Counted from the first letter of the stretch, positions 1 to 11,918 are shown. The stretch is DNA of 64,000 bases from Zizania palustris (GCA_019279435.1 JAAALK010000287.1:14570162-14634161); one strand, 5' to 3'. Numbers and translations: made by a program. Notes: a model not told the origin generated them from the sequence alone.

Positions 1-885
1 ACTGTCGCATTCTTTCGAAAGCAACTCTCAAATCAGCGAGGTGGTTCTCCATAGCGTCCGATTTGACCACAACATCATCTATATAAACTTCTAACATAAC
101 CCCTAGCAAGTCATGAAAGATTAGGTTCATGGCACGTTGGTATGTGGCGCCAGCATTTTTTAAACCAAACGTCATTACTACCCACTCAAACAAACCAACA
201 AAACCTGGGCAGCAAAAAGCCGTTCTAAAACGTCTTCTTCGGCCTTAAAGATTTGATTATAACCAGCGTTGTCGTCAAGAAAGCTTAGTACCTTATGTCC
301 CGAGGCATCGTTAATCAACATGTCGGCTATCGGCATGGGATACTCGTCTTTTGGAGTAGCCTTGTTCAAATCCCTAAAATCGACGCAGATGTGGATCTTG
401 CCACTCTCCTTCTTCTCGACAGGCACGATGTTAGCGACCCATTCCACGTACCTGCATGGCCTAATAAAACATGCTGCTATTAGACGTTTGATCTCCTCTT
501 TAACTCGGTCATAGATGGCCGAATTGAAGCGGCACGACGACTGTTTATAAGGCCTAAATCCGGGTTTGATGGGGAGCCTATGTTCAACAAGCTCTCGACT
601 TAGCCCAGGCATCTCGCTGTAATCCCATGCGAAGCAATCAACATACGATCGAAGCAACTTTATTACTTCGGCCTTTACATCATTATTCAGATTCTGATTT
701 ACAAACATCGGCCTTGGAACACTACCATCTCCTATGTCTACTTGTTCCAAAGGGTCGGCCGACGAGAAGCCTTGACCTAATTTCTCTACCTGGCTAAAGT
801 CTTCGATGGCTTCGACGATACCATTTTGAGAAGACCGATACTGCTCCACGCGAGACTTTAACCAATCAAGATTAGCGCTAGACAT
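1..885 (-). pseudogene. pol: Reverse transcriptase start of element I (broken, runs off left edge)
   Basis: The region covers the protease-RT linker and the RT palm and fingers. Conserved pieces are the linker MPGLSRELVEHRLPI, the block HICVDFRDLNKATPKDEYPMP, and the FLDDNAGYNQ motif, which is normally FMDGxxGYNQ. The catalytic YIDD box is at 74-85 on the complement. Two frame changes are visible. One lies between about 885 and 895, separating protease from RT. The other is near 220-235 in a run of T residues, after which the RT block continues in another frame to the window edge. No working product is expected. Nearest relatives would be rice Gypsy polyproteins. Confidence 0.9.
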
Positions 886-889
886 TCTC

Positions 890-3800
890 CTACCTTAGAC
901 ACAACCGAGCCACACCGGACGGCTTCACGGAAATAGGAACGAACCTCCCCTCTGATACGCTGACAAAGTCATAATTCGAGAGGTCTCGTCCCGACAAACA
1001 CTCTATCTCATCATGGGAGGCGTCTCCGGATGCATCGGCCAAACTAACATGGGCCGATGTATCGGCGTGCACTATCTCAACTTCATCACCATCCCATTGT
1101 ATGAGGCGCTGATGCAAGGTGGATGGTATGCACTGATTTGCGTGGATCCAGTCACGCCCAAGCAATACATTATAGTTACCCTGTACGTCGATGATGAAGA
1201 AAGTGGTAGGTAGCGTCTTGTTTCCCACCGTCAATTCTAGGGACGGTACCCCCTTGGCTTCCGTCGTGTCGCCGTTGAAGCTGTTGAGGGTGACGTTGGT
1301 CTTCTTTAGGTCATCTTCGTCTTTGCCGAGCTTCCTTAGAAGGGAGTACGGCATTAGGTTCACGGTGGCACCACCATCGACAAACATCCTCGAGATGGGC
1401 TTCCCGTCGATGTGTCCCCTTATGTAGAGGGGTCTCAGGTGACAGTTCGTATCTCCGGGCTTCTCGAATACAGCGTCTCGTGGGCCGAGGTTTAGCTGAG
1501 CGACCCTGGCCTCCTCCTGTAATGGAGCGAACTCGAAAGGCAACATGACGACGCCGACGTCCATCGCCTGAGGAGGAGGCCCCTCGGAGATGAGAGTGTA
1601 GTCGTCGTCGAGTAAATCATCTTCATCGGAGCTAACAACGGGGGCCGAGTCATCGACTATGACCGGCCTGAGTCTTCAGACTTTCTTCACGGTGGGCCGA
1701 GGACGGATTTCCTCAAAAAGTGCATCCCGTGCCTCCTCGGCCTTCTCTTCTCGTATCTCCTGTGCGCGCAAACATTACAACCTCCTCTTTTGTTACTTAG
1801 ACATCCCTGATGGCGCCCATGATGGCTGAGGACGGGTGTCGGGTGCCACGGTCTTGCTTCTAACATTTTTAGCCGATGGGGACTTGCTTGTATCGGCCTC
1901 GAGCACCTTGCGTTTGCCACGAAAGATCTCCAGCTCCTGATCGGTCAGACCGGCCATGGAGGGCCGGTCAGACCGGGCTGTGCTGAAAACTGTCATAAGG
2001 CCAGTCGTACCGGCCACAGTAGGCCAGTCAGACCAAGCTTTGGCTAAGTCTTCGCGCGTTCTCGTCGGGGTATCCTTCGGGATTGGGACCTCCTGGGATC
2101 CAACCCTGATGACTATAACCTCCGAGGTGTCTCCATATTCACCCCTTTTGGCGATATCCCGCAGAGCCCGATTCTGGGGTACTATGGACAGGCGATGAAC
2201 AATGTTGTTATCATGTGCCAGAGTGTAAGTGTTCGTAGCCGAACATTGCACGAAGTTCTCCGGTGGAGGAGGCCAAATCGGAGCCATCGTCCAGCAGTAG
2301 GGCGGTGGCATCAGAGGTTCTAGCGGCCTCGCCCACTGAGTGCCGAACCCATTGGCTAGTTGGGAGTCCGTCCACATCGATGGTGCCTCGGACCAGATCA
2401 GCGAGGGGTCCTGCCAAGCCGAAGGTAAATTAGCCCACGGCGGGGGCGGACCCGGCCATTGGAGGCCGATTCCCTCCGGAGGCTGCAAACCGCTCGAAGG
2501 GGGTGTGTTCGGCCACCAAGGCTTAGATCCACCTGGAGGCTAGAAACCCTCCGGGGGAGGTGGGCTTGGCCACTGAGGCTCGAAGCCTCTCGGAAATAGG
2601 GGCCAAGTCGGAGGAGGGTTCGACCACTGAGGTCCGAACCCAGTCGAAGGTTGGGACCAACTCAGAGGGCGGTTCGGCCACTTCGGTCCGAACCCTGCCA
2701 GAGGTTGTATCCACTTCGAGTAGGGGTTCAGGCCCCGAGGTCCGAACTCGACCCTTGCGGGGCTTGTTCTCTTAGGGGGCTTCAACCGTCCCAGAGCCCG
2801 CGGGCGAACACCTCTCCTCTCGAACCTTTGCTGGTGCTTGTCCAAAAGCATCCTGTAAGTCACCTTCGGCCTTCTGCGATGCTTGGCCGAAGATGATGGC
2901 TTAATATTTTCTTTTCACACTCCTACCTCTGGATTCTTTGGTACGAGGGTGCATGTGCGAGCGTCTCTTATGACGATCACCTTTCCCTTAGCCGACTCGG
3001 CCTGCTCTAGCCGAATCAACACCTCCTTCCCTTCTAGATCAACGTTGTTCATGGGGAAAGGGTCTCTATCTAATTTCATTTTTGGATTTGCTTCTATTTT
3101 CAATCGTCCTTCCTCTATGGCCGATTGTACCTGTCGGCGAAAAATGTTACAATCTTTAGTGTAGTGAGAATGCGAATCATGCCACTTGCAATAGGGACGC
3201 TTTTTTAACTCGTCGATGGATGGCATGACTTGCCCTTTCGGCAACCGTAGAAGTTGATTCTTCAATAGGAAATCAAATATATTATCACATTTAGTTACGT
3301 CGAACGAATATCTAACTTCATTAGGCCGACTCTTAGAGGGAGATGGCCGCAATTTGGAGCAGGTGACGGGCTTAGACTTCGTGCTCCAAGTCCATTCGGC
3401 CGTGTAGGTGTCGGCCGGGTCTTCTTCCTCCTCGGATCCTTCCTCGTCAGAGTGCTCCATAGTGTGGATCTCAGCCCTTGGTTTGTTAAAAGTTTTAACG
3501 AATTTTCTATCTTTGGCCCGGCCTTCCTAGACTAGAGCCTGCTGCAATACCTGGCTAACGTCCAAGAGGTTTTGATTGTCCATACACTCCTTAATTTATG
3601 CCCGTAGACCATTGCATACTAGATCTGCTAGATCCCTTTCCGATATGTTTAGGCTAAAACATTTGTTCCTGGTATCTCTAAAACGTTTAACATACTCAGA
3701 AACACTTTCGCCAGATTTTTGTCTAACCGCTATGAGGTGTGATAGCCTAAGCTCGGTCTCGCCTGTGTAGAAATAATCATGAAACGTCTGCTCTAGTTGA

Positions 3801-4828
3801 GCCCATGTTTGCACGGAGTTCGGCGGGAGTGCCGAAAACCAAGTGAACGCAGTGCCGGACAACGACAGAGAAAATAATCTGAGTTTTAATGCATCCGATC
3901 CGCTAGCTTCGCCACATTGTGCTAGAAATTGGCTAATGTGTTCTAATGTGGATTTACTACCCTCGCCATCAAATTTCGTGAAATCTGGGACCCTATAACC
4001 GTGAGGATACGGAATAGTGTCAAAGTGGTCGGGATATGGTTTTCGATAAACCCTAGCTCTATCCCGAGGTGCAAAGCCGGTGCATTCCCTAAACAGTGTG
4101 CGAATACGCTCCTCGATATCATCGTGATCTAATGGATGTGCGCACCTTTCATGTGGTGGCGGGACGCGTGGTGGTATATCGACATGCTCTGGCCTATGTT
4201 GTGGTGTAGGAGTATGCAGTGCAAGTGGCGGCGGCAGAGCAAGCATGGGTGCAGGCGGTGGCGGTACCTGGTAAGCTAGGTTTGTCTGTCCATAGGAGTA
4301 TTTATGTGTTTCGGCTGTGGAGGAAGTAGCCGAAAACGTGATGGTCCTTCTAGTATTACCGCCGGTTCTGCTATAGATATGTTGTGCTAGCGGAATACTA
4401 GTAATTGGTGCTGGTGAATCGGCCTCAGTAAAACCAAATCTTCTAAACACTGCTGCCACTTGTGAGACAACTGCGGGTTCTAGTTTATTGGCTAGCGAGG
4501 CGCTAACCGCTTGATCAACAGACACAGCTATCCTACGGTCTACTTGTGAGGCGGATAAAGGGAGTGATGACGGGTGTACCTGGGCCAAGTTGAGGTTGTC
4601 GCGCATGACGAAGCCCGACCACGTCTTTATGCAATCTCTGAGCATCAGCGCTTCGAGTTCTCTCTTTTTCACATCGATCTTTGCTCGGTCTTCCTTAGAT
4701 ATGTCCGTCGTGGTGGGTGTTATAATGTTGTGGTCGTCGATGTCCGCGCTCCCCACGATGTTCATCGGTGATGTAGTGGAAGTAGACATAGTAGATGCAC
4801 CCACCGCCGATGTAGAGGTAGTAGTCAT
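890..4828 (-). pseudogene. gag: gag-protease region of element I, one frame with many stops
   Basis: A single minus-strand frame starts at the ATG at 4826-4828, just inside the PBS, and continues to 890. In order it encodes a Thr/Ser-rich leader, a central gag core (KFDGEGSKSTLEHISQFLAQ at about 3910-3970, TAFTWFSALPPNSVQTW just below it), an acidic stretch (EGSEEEEDP), and a zinc knuckle (CKWHDSHSHYTKDC near 3150-3195). A W/P-rich linker follows at 1940-2860. Last is an aspartic protease with FVDGGATVNLMP (about 1350-1390) and YNVLLGRDWIH. In-frame stops lie at 3596-3598, 3527-3529, 2915-2917, 2540-2542, 1793-1795, 1775-1777, 1676-1678 and 890-892. Gag forms the particle and protease cuts the polyprotein in intact relatives; this copy can make neither. 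Confidence 0.88.
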
Positions 4829-4838
4829 GGTTGGCGTT

Positions 4839-4857
4839 GTCCCCAGCGAAGTCGCTA
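4839..4857 (-). other. Primer binding site of element I
   Basis: On the minus strand TAGCGACTTCGCTGGGGAC follows the LTR boundary within a few bases. It resembles the tRNA-Arg-type PBS used by Tat/Ogre-like Gypsy elements. The exact tRNA match was not checked. Confidence 0.6.
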
Positions 4858-4864
4858 GAAAGTG

Positions 4865-6229
4865 TGTTGACGCAGAAATGCGCCCCCGCACTTGGGCCGG
4901 TTCGACGTCCAAAAGTATCGCAACGATACCGACGCTGCGTTCCGACTACCCTAGATAGTGACAAGGGATTTGAAGTCGCCAGGCAATCAGATAAATAATT
5001 AATATTTTAATCCAATTGTCCGAAAAGTATTAGTAGCAATGTGAACAGTAATAAAATAACCAAAATACTTGGAATAGGCCAATTCGAAGGCCGATTCGGA
5101 GTTACAGCAGATACTGGTCCGAAGGGTCCTAAAGACACCTTCGGCCTCAAGTCCGGTCAGACCAGAGGTACAACCCCGGTCGGACCGAAGGGCTGCGAAG
5201 GGGCTTCGGGTGGTGTCCCGAAGGCAGGTGCGAAGTATGACTCCAGCGATTGGAGCGGCGAAGCCTCGTCGGTCGGACCGACCGTGCTACCCCGGTTACA
5301 CCGGGCGAAGGGACCTCCGAACATTGGCCTTCGACCGCGTGGAACTCTGGCGCGCAGGGCTTCGGAGGGCTCGGACTTCGGCTGGCCTTCGACCGCGCGG
5401 AACTCCGGCGCGCAGGGCTTCGGAGGGCTCGGACTTCGGCTTCTGCGTGCCTAGTGCGAAGGGTCCCGGTCAGACCGGCGGAGTGTCGTCGGTCAGACCG
5501 GCTGTTGGTGACAACGGCGTGACGAGGGGCTCCGGTCAGACCAGTGTCCCACCGTCGGTTAGACCGGGGTAACAGATCTGATCTGTTAAGCCTTGGCAAC
5601 CGTAGCAAATGATCTCCAATTGCTCCCAAACTTCGCAATGATGTTTAGGAGAACAATTAATCTGCAGAAACAATAATAGATCACAAACAATTCGACTGGA
5701 GGGCCGAATTGTCGGGTAGGGCGATAAAAACCGATAAAAAGGATAGCAATCCATTACGTGGATTAACGGGAGGTTCACAAGCGAACCAGCAAGGGTTAAC
5801 GTGATTACGGACGCGGCAGACGGAGGGCTTTCAAGCAAACCCGTGAAGATGCGGAAAAGTAAAGAAAGTAAAAACGATTCAAAGCTAGGGCTTTGGATTG
5901 GTATGTCGGGGGTCCTTGAATCGGCCTTACCCCTAGTATTTATAGGGGGATGGGCTAATTATCCCTGGCTAGAGATAGAGTTAGATGCGTCCAAAACTCT
6001 GTTGAGATAAGTTTTGGGCGAAAATACCTCGAATTCTACTCGGATCCGAAATCCAGACCTTGGCCGATCTGACCGAGCCCATGGGTCCGGTCTGACCAGA
6101 CCTGGCCAGTTAGACTGGCCTACCATAGTCGGTCAGACCGACCTTCGCCAGGTTGACATATTTTCGGTCAAAAATACTATTTTTTCAGTATTCACCTAAT
6201 TTGACCATTAATGTCATTTTTGTTAAACA
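4865..6229 (-). repeat. 5' LTR of Gypsy element I
   Basis: The plus-strand boundaries are TGTTGACGCAG and GTTAAACA, and the PBS lies immediately at 4839-4857. It aligns along its length with the solo LTR at 10648-11913 (shared blocks around CCAAAAGT, GTTCCGACTACCCT and CACCAGGCAATCAGAT). A TATA-like box on the minus strand sits at about 5934-5948 (CCTATAAATAC). The interior is crowded with palindromic GGTCNGACC-type motifs. LTR length is about 1365 bp. The partner LTR is outside the window. Confidence 0.85.
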
Positions 6230-6233
6230 CGTA

Positions 6234-6673
6234 CTATTTCAGTCAATGCCTCAAGAGATCAAATTTATGTAGCTGTGAGGACACTGACCTAGTCGATACG
6301 GTCGTCGGGGGGTGGCGGGACTCACCTCTTCGCCGGAGATCAGAATGATGCAGCCCAGTTCCGAGTGTCGAATCCCGCCCGGATTAACCTTGGGAAGCCA
6401 AGAGTGGTGATGTACCGAGTAGTTGTTTGACAGAGTTGTGTGTTTGACCTAACTAAGGGATACATATTTATAGTCTAGAGACTTGTCGTCCAAGCAATCT
6501 ATCATAATCGATTCTAGATAAACCTTCATCTTCTCATCATCATCTCCTTCATATCCGGTCATATTGTAACGAACGGGCTTCTTTGATCATCTTTGACCGT
6601 ACTCTCCTTGACTTTTATCAACCGTACGACATCCTTGGTAGGTCCTGGGCTTTACCAAATCTTGGCGTCAACA
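6234..6673 (-). repeat. Truncated LTR of the element II family
   Basis: The sequence matches the right-hand 430 bp of the LTR at 9230-10338. It keeps the block CTCAAGAGATCAA, the GGATTAACCTTGGGA block, the TATA-like ACATATTTATAGTC, and the same terminus TCAACA at 6673. The other end is cut exactly where element I's LTR begins, consistent with element I having inserted into or joined this older LTR. Confidence 0.85.
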
Positions 6674-7195
6674 CACACATTTTTGTCTGTTTTCGCTCCA
6701 CTTTCATCCATAGGTCCCGATAAGGAATATTATGTCCTTATTTAGGAACCAAATCATAGAACCGGTACGAAGATATATGTTTGTATTAGAATACTTGTAA
6801 TTAGGGAATTAGCACCTTAGTTTGGTATGTGATCTTAGATATCAGGAAAACTAACTCAGGATAGAGTCCTTGGATGTCATCGGGCTCGCGCCTTGATTGT
6901 ATAAGGGGGACGAGGCACCCTATAGACACCCAATCTTAGGTTATTCATCTTGCATTCGATGTCTTAAGCCTTCGTTGCTTAAGTATATCACTTTGTAATA
7001 CTAGATACCATATAATACACCGAAAATATTGGACTTAGGGCAATTATCCCTCGGGAGGCCTAAACTAGTATAAATCTTGACTCTTATTTTTTAGAGTTAG
7101 CCATCAGGTTCAAAAGTTCTACGCTTCCCTAAACATCTACTCACCATCAGTATGGTAATTCACTGATTCGCCCAGTGCCAAAGGTGTACCTATTG
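6674..7195. other. Unassigned 0.5 kb between LTR fragment and CACTA-like DNA
   Basis: No coding frame of note. A segment near 7030-7075 (ATTATCCCTCGGGAGGCC followed by a TATAAATC stretch) looks like LTR or transposon U3/R sequence, but I cannot assign a family. The preceding LTR fragment ends at 6673, so this may be the old interior or flank of that element. Confidence 0.4.
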
Positions 7196-9229
7196 TTAGT
7201 GGATAGAGGTTTGTCGAGTATTTTTTATTGGGCACTCGACGAACCCTTCGGTGTCAAATTTGACACTAGGTAAAAAAAGCATGTAACGGTGGTGTGATGG
7301 CCGGTTTGCCAAGTACCAAAATTTTGGCACTTGACAAACAAGAAAACTGAAAATAAAAAAGGTGCGGTTGGGCTTGGCGTGGCACGGCAGGGAAAGTGAG
7401 ACAACAAGCGGGGCAAGGCATGATGTAGTGGGGAATGGTGACCGATGACGAGGCACGACAACTGGTGGTAGGGAACGACGATGGGTGATGGGGCAGAGAT
7501 GTGCAAGAGGCGAGGCATCGATGGTGATGGGGAGGAGGCATGGCACCGGTAGCGATAGGCCACGAAGGTGAGGCGTGGGCAACAGCGACAAGGCGCGACA
7601 GTGAGGCACATCATCGGTGGCAAAAACGGCAGGGATCATGGGGATAGGGCTACAGGGAGGAAGGGGCAGGATGAGATGGAGTCGTGCATATTTAAAGGGA
7701 GGAGTGAAATTTTTGTGTTAGTTTCAAAACTTTTGTCGCCAAATGTGGAAATTTTGGAATTTTGGCGCCAACTGCAAAACAAATACTTGCCGAGTACTAA
7801 ATTTTAGAAACTCATCAAACAATTTGTGTTTGCCAAGTATCTCAAATTTGGCACATGGCAACCATTTTTTATTTTTTTAAAAAAAATTGTCAAATCATTT
7901 TTTCCTTTTTTTCTTGAATAAATTTTGTAACACATTTTCAAATTTAGTTGGTAATATCTAAAACTAGACTCGGAAACATGAATATGACATGTTTCATTAT
8001 TTCATGCACTCAAAGTTCAAATTTCATATGTTTCAATTTAAATCCTAGAAATATAATTAATTAATTAAAAATAGCTAACTTATTAGAAAAGTATCAATTT
8101 TTTTCAAGGGTTAAGGAACATAGTATTTTGATTGTAGAAAAAGTTTCAAGTTCAAATGAAAATTTAACCATCTATTTTTCTAAAACCCAACACATTCCTT
8201 CCTTAAATCCAAATTCATCGTGGGAGAATTTTTCTTCAAATATTTTTAATTTTTTATCATAATAACTATGTATCATATTATAACACCATGATAGGTCTCA
8301 TATTTTTTTAGACTTTATTTGATTTTTTTATAATTAAAAAATCATGAAGTTCCACCTTGTTGATCGAGTGTCACAACTTAGTTTTTTCAAAATTTCGCTT
8401 CATTTAGGTGATAAGGCCTACAAATGGAATAAAAAATATGAATATATTTTTTATACAAATTTTGGTTCATTATTTCATGTACTTGTAGTTCAAATTTGTC
8501 CTATTTAAATATAAATCCTAGAAACACAATTAATGAATTACAAATAGTAATCTGACTCATTAAAATACAAAATTTTTACATGAGATAGGATATGTTGTAT
8601 TTTGGTTTTTAAAAAAGCTTCAAGTTCAAACAAAAATTTATCCATTGATTTGCTTTCAAACCTATAACATATTCCTTTTCTAAATACAAATTCTTCATCG
8701 GGGAATCACCGATTTCTTAACATCCTACGTGTTAACTTTTTTGAAATATTTTTAAATTTTTATCATAGAATATGCATATCATATCATAACATAATGACAT
8801 GTCTCATGTTTTTTAGACTTTATTTGATTTTTTAAATTAAAAAATCATTAAACTCCACGTTGCTGATCAAGTGTCATGATTTAGATTTTTAATTTTTCTA
8901 TAAATTTAGTGGGTTACAAATAAAATTGGACTCAAAAACATTAATATAATTTTTCTATAAATTTTTGTTCATTATTTCAAGCACTGCATTTCAAAATTTT
9001 CCTATTTCAATTTAAATCCTAAAAACACAATTAATGAATTAAAATAGCAAACATACCCATAAAAATACAAATATTTTACATAGAATAACATATGTTGTAT
9101 TTTGAGTGTAGCAAAATTTTCAAGGTTAAACAAAATTTCAAATAACATATAGACTCAAAATATTTCTCCACACAAAATAATGACTATCCTTGATTTGCCA
9201 AGTGTTTTTGAAAAAACACCCTATGGTTT
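7196..9229. mobile_element. CACTA-like element, left part (interrupted by element II)
   Basis: Short words related to TTTGCCGAGTAC and GGCACTCGAC recur on both strands at 7210-7350 and 7780-7860. They match the sub-terminal words of the CACTA end at 27375-27518. A clean CACTA left terminus was not found, so the left border is approximate and may have been lost. Element II starts at 9230, and the remaining CACTA end reappears directly after element II at 27375. Confidence 0.55.
7861..9205. repeat. AT-rich degenerate tandem module, about 500 bp period
   Basis: Landmark words (ACTTTATTTGATTTTTT followed by a CATGAAG/CATTAAA word and TGATCGAGTGTCACAAC) recur at about 8325-8380 and 8820-8880, about 500 bp apart. 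A third, incomplete copy runs into 9200. The same module is found at 29880-31560 and 55333-56540. It is non-coding. Confidence 0.8.
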
Positions 9230-10338
9230 TGTTGGTGTGTTTTTTGGTCACACTTTTACACATGCGTGGCCTAGGAGATCTGCTTAACTCCAGTGCAGTT
9301 CCTACATTCTTAGAAAAAGGAATTCAAGGCGTGGCAATCAGTTTGACCCTGTAACTGATAAGGAAACAAAAAATGATCAATAGCATAGCCTATCGGTTAT
9401 CGAGCCGATGACCGCAACAAGGATGGAATAATCGTGGAATATCATGTTGATCGGCCATAGAGCCGATGACCATGGGTGAATCAATCAGGAGAGCGTGCCA
9501 TAGGCCGATGAGATGGGCAGTTTACACATATAGGTCGATGAGCGCTTTCCGATAACGAATAAGATGTGGCGTTGAATTGAAGATAACCTATCAACTTGTA
9601 CTTCGACAGAAATAAATAAAACGTGCCAGATAACATGTCTATATCATGAAAATCATCACAATAACTAGATCGGACCTAACCAAGATAGTAGCTAATCACG
9701 ATGATCTTAATAATATATCAAAATATCGGGCATGCTTTATTTAGATGAACGGTATATAACATGAAAAGATACAATAGCAAGAGATGTCGGACTCAACCGA
9801 TGAAGCATCAAACTATCACACCTAGATCACATCAATCTAAGAGATCAATATGATGCAGCCTTAGACCTAGCCAATACAGCACGAAACCGGTGACAGTATT
9901 GTTTCGACGTTCACCTCAAGAGATCAATCTGATGTAGCCGTGAGGATACTGACCTATTCGATACAGTCGTCAGGGGTGGTGGGACTCATCTGTTCACCGG
10001 AGATCAGAACGATGTAGCCTAGCTCTGAGTGCCAAATCTCGTCGGGATTAACCTTGGGAGGCTAAGGGTGGCGATGTGCCGAGTAGTTGTTTGGTATAGA
10101 TGTGTGTTCTAATCTAACTGAGGGGTACATATTTATAGTCCATAGACTTGTCGTTCAAGTATTCTATCTTAACCGATTTTGGATAATCTTTATATCCTCT
10201 TCATTGGCTCCTCCATATCGGGTCAGTGTTGTAACGGATGGACTTCTTTGACTATCTTTGACCAGAATCTTCTTGACTTTCGTTGACCGTACGATATCCT
10301 TGGTGGGCCCTGGGCTTTACCAAACCTTGGTGTGAACA
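9230..10338 (-). repeat. 3' LTR of element II
   Basis: Starts TGTTGGTGTG and ends GTGAACA on the plus strand (1109 bp). It aligns with 26574-27374 and with fragments at 6234-6673 and 41800-42039. A minus-strand TATA-like box is at about 10127-10140 (complement of ACATATTTATAGTC). It contains several short words with GCCGATGA, also seen in the partner LTR. Confidence 0.9.
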
Positions 10339-10353
10339 CATGCCCCCAATTTT
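10339..10353 (-). other. Polypurine tract of element II
   Basis: On the minus strand CAAAATTGGGGGCATG abuts the LTR start TGTTCACACC. A similar purine tract with GGGGGGCATG abuts the LTR at 40323-41610, which supports the assignment. Confidence 0.8.
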
Positions 10354-10647
10354 GGAGCATTAAGTGGCTTTTGAAGCTTCGAAATTACCAGCCATCATTA
10401 TCCCCTACCACCACGTCTTTTCAAAGTCTATCTACACAATCCCTTCTCTTTAATTGCTAGCTAAAACTCTTCATATTCTAGCACCTTTATATCTTCACCC
10501 AGGGTTCCAACCTTACAATTTCCCTTATTTTTTTGCCTCTTCATCTTCGGCAATTCACGACTATGATGGATGTCGCCTAAAACATTTACTTTTGACGGCG
10601 TCGTACTAGTTTTTTCATCGGATGCCGCATGAACGGCCCCACCAACT

Positions 10648-11913
10648 TGTTGACACGAAAATGTGTCATTGCACTTGGGTCAGTTCGATGATCCAAAAGT
10701 GTGTGGATACTTAGGGATAAGCCTAAGCGTAACACAGCACCGACGTCACGTTCCGACTACCCTTAGCCGTGGTAAGGGGGTGGAGTCACCAGGCAATCAG
10801 ATCACACAAAATAATCCAATTAGTCGAAAGAAATATACTAGATAGAATAAGTCAGCGAACTGGTCGAATCCTGTTTGCTCCAAAGTGTGGTGCGAAGGGG
10901 GTCGCCGAAGTATACCTTCAGCATCTGGTTCGAAGTGTACCGCCGAAGGGTACCTTCGGCGCTCGGACCGACCTGGTCGAAGATGAACTCTGAACGGATC
11001 TGGACGTGACAATCACCTCCGAACAGCGGGGTTCGGCGTGAAGTCTCTGATACAGTGGGACGTGACGTGCGGGCGTGACTTCGTTCGGAGCGGAGTGCGA
11101 ATGTGGCGAAGCCTGTCGTGACGAAGTGTGTTGGTGAAGCATGTTGTTGAAGCATGCAGTCTCACCGAAGGGTGTACTGGAAACCTCCAAAATCAATCTC
11201 TCAACCCTGGACTCCTCCGACGAAGTAGCTCCGAACGTAGGTAACCTGCAATAGAAGATTCGAAGTACTAATTCGGCCTGAGGACCAAATTCTACGAAGT
11301 GTTGCACTAGTAGCGAAGGTAGCAATCTGTTACGCAGATTAGCGGAAACTTCACACGCGAAGTAACAAGGCGATAGCAATCTATTACGTAGATTAACGAA
11401 TACTTCACAAGCGAAGTAACAAGGATTACCACTGTTCCGAAGTGGCCATCGGAGGGCTTCCAGGCAAACCCACGAAGAGGTACAGAAAAGTAAAGATAAA
11501 GTAAATGCAATCAAAGCTAGGGGTTTGTGTTTGGGTTGTGTTGGGGGGTCCTCTGAACTGGCTTCACCTCTATATTTATAGGGGCAAAACCTTTGATCTA
11601 ATCTGCTATAACCTCGGCTAGATAGAGATAAAAACTTAGCCGAAATCGCACCCAACTCTATCTCTACCGAGGTGGGCTTCGGTCGGGCCCGTCGGAGCCT
11701 GCTCCTCGGGCCAAAGCTTCAGCGGCGTGGGCCTCCGAAGGCTTCCTGGCCGAAGACCGTGGGCTGGCTGGAACCTTTCGGAGCCTATAACCCAATGGAC
11801 CTTCGAACCTATAGGGCTTCGGCCTGACCCGAGACTTGTGTATTTTCGGCCCAAATTACCAAAATTGATATTTTGACAATCTTAACCATTTATACCACTT
11901 TTTGCCATCAACA
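10648..11913 (-). repeat. Solo LTR (Gypsy, related to element I LTR) with 5-bp TSD
   Basis: Boundaries are TGTTGACACG at 10648 and CCATCAACA at 11913 (1266 bp), flanked by CAACT at 10643-10647 and 11914-11918. The perfect 5-bp target-site duplication shows a complete insertion that has since lost its interior by LTR-LTR recombination. A minus-strand TATA-like box is at about 11570-11586 (CCCTATAAATATAG). It is inserted in the 3' untranslated region of element II. Short CTTCG/CGAAG words are very frequent in it. Confidence 0.95.
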
Positions 11914-11918
11914 CAACT

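Larger units (their letters stand above)
1..6229 (-). mobile_element. Ty3/Gypsy LTR retrotransposon, element I (5' portion)
   Basis: Read on the minus strand, this holds a 5' LTR, a primer binding site, a gag region with a retroviral-type zinc knuckle, a protease and the beginning of reverse transcriptase, in canonical Ty3/Gypsy order. RNase H, integrase and the 3' LTR lie beyond the left edge. The gag knuckle style (C-K-W-H...H...C), the tRNA-Arg-like PBS and an LTR of about 1.4 kb suggest the Tat group; that assignment is inference. The upstream neighbour at 6234 is a truncated LTR of the element II family, so element I probably inserted into older Gypsy DNA. The coding frame carries at least eight stops and two frameshifts, so the copy is not autonomous. 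Confidence 0.9.

Noticed and set aside
1..885. Endogenous pararetrovirus reverse transcriptase
   Set aside because: LTR, PBS, gag knuckle and protease upstream are those of Ty3/Gypsy; no movement or coat protein motif was seen anywhere in the window.
7196..7639. 147-codon His/Pro-rich frame on the minus strand
   Set aside because: Three overlapping frames in CACTA-like DNA without similarity; compositional.
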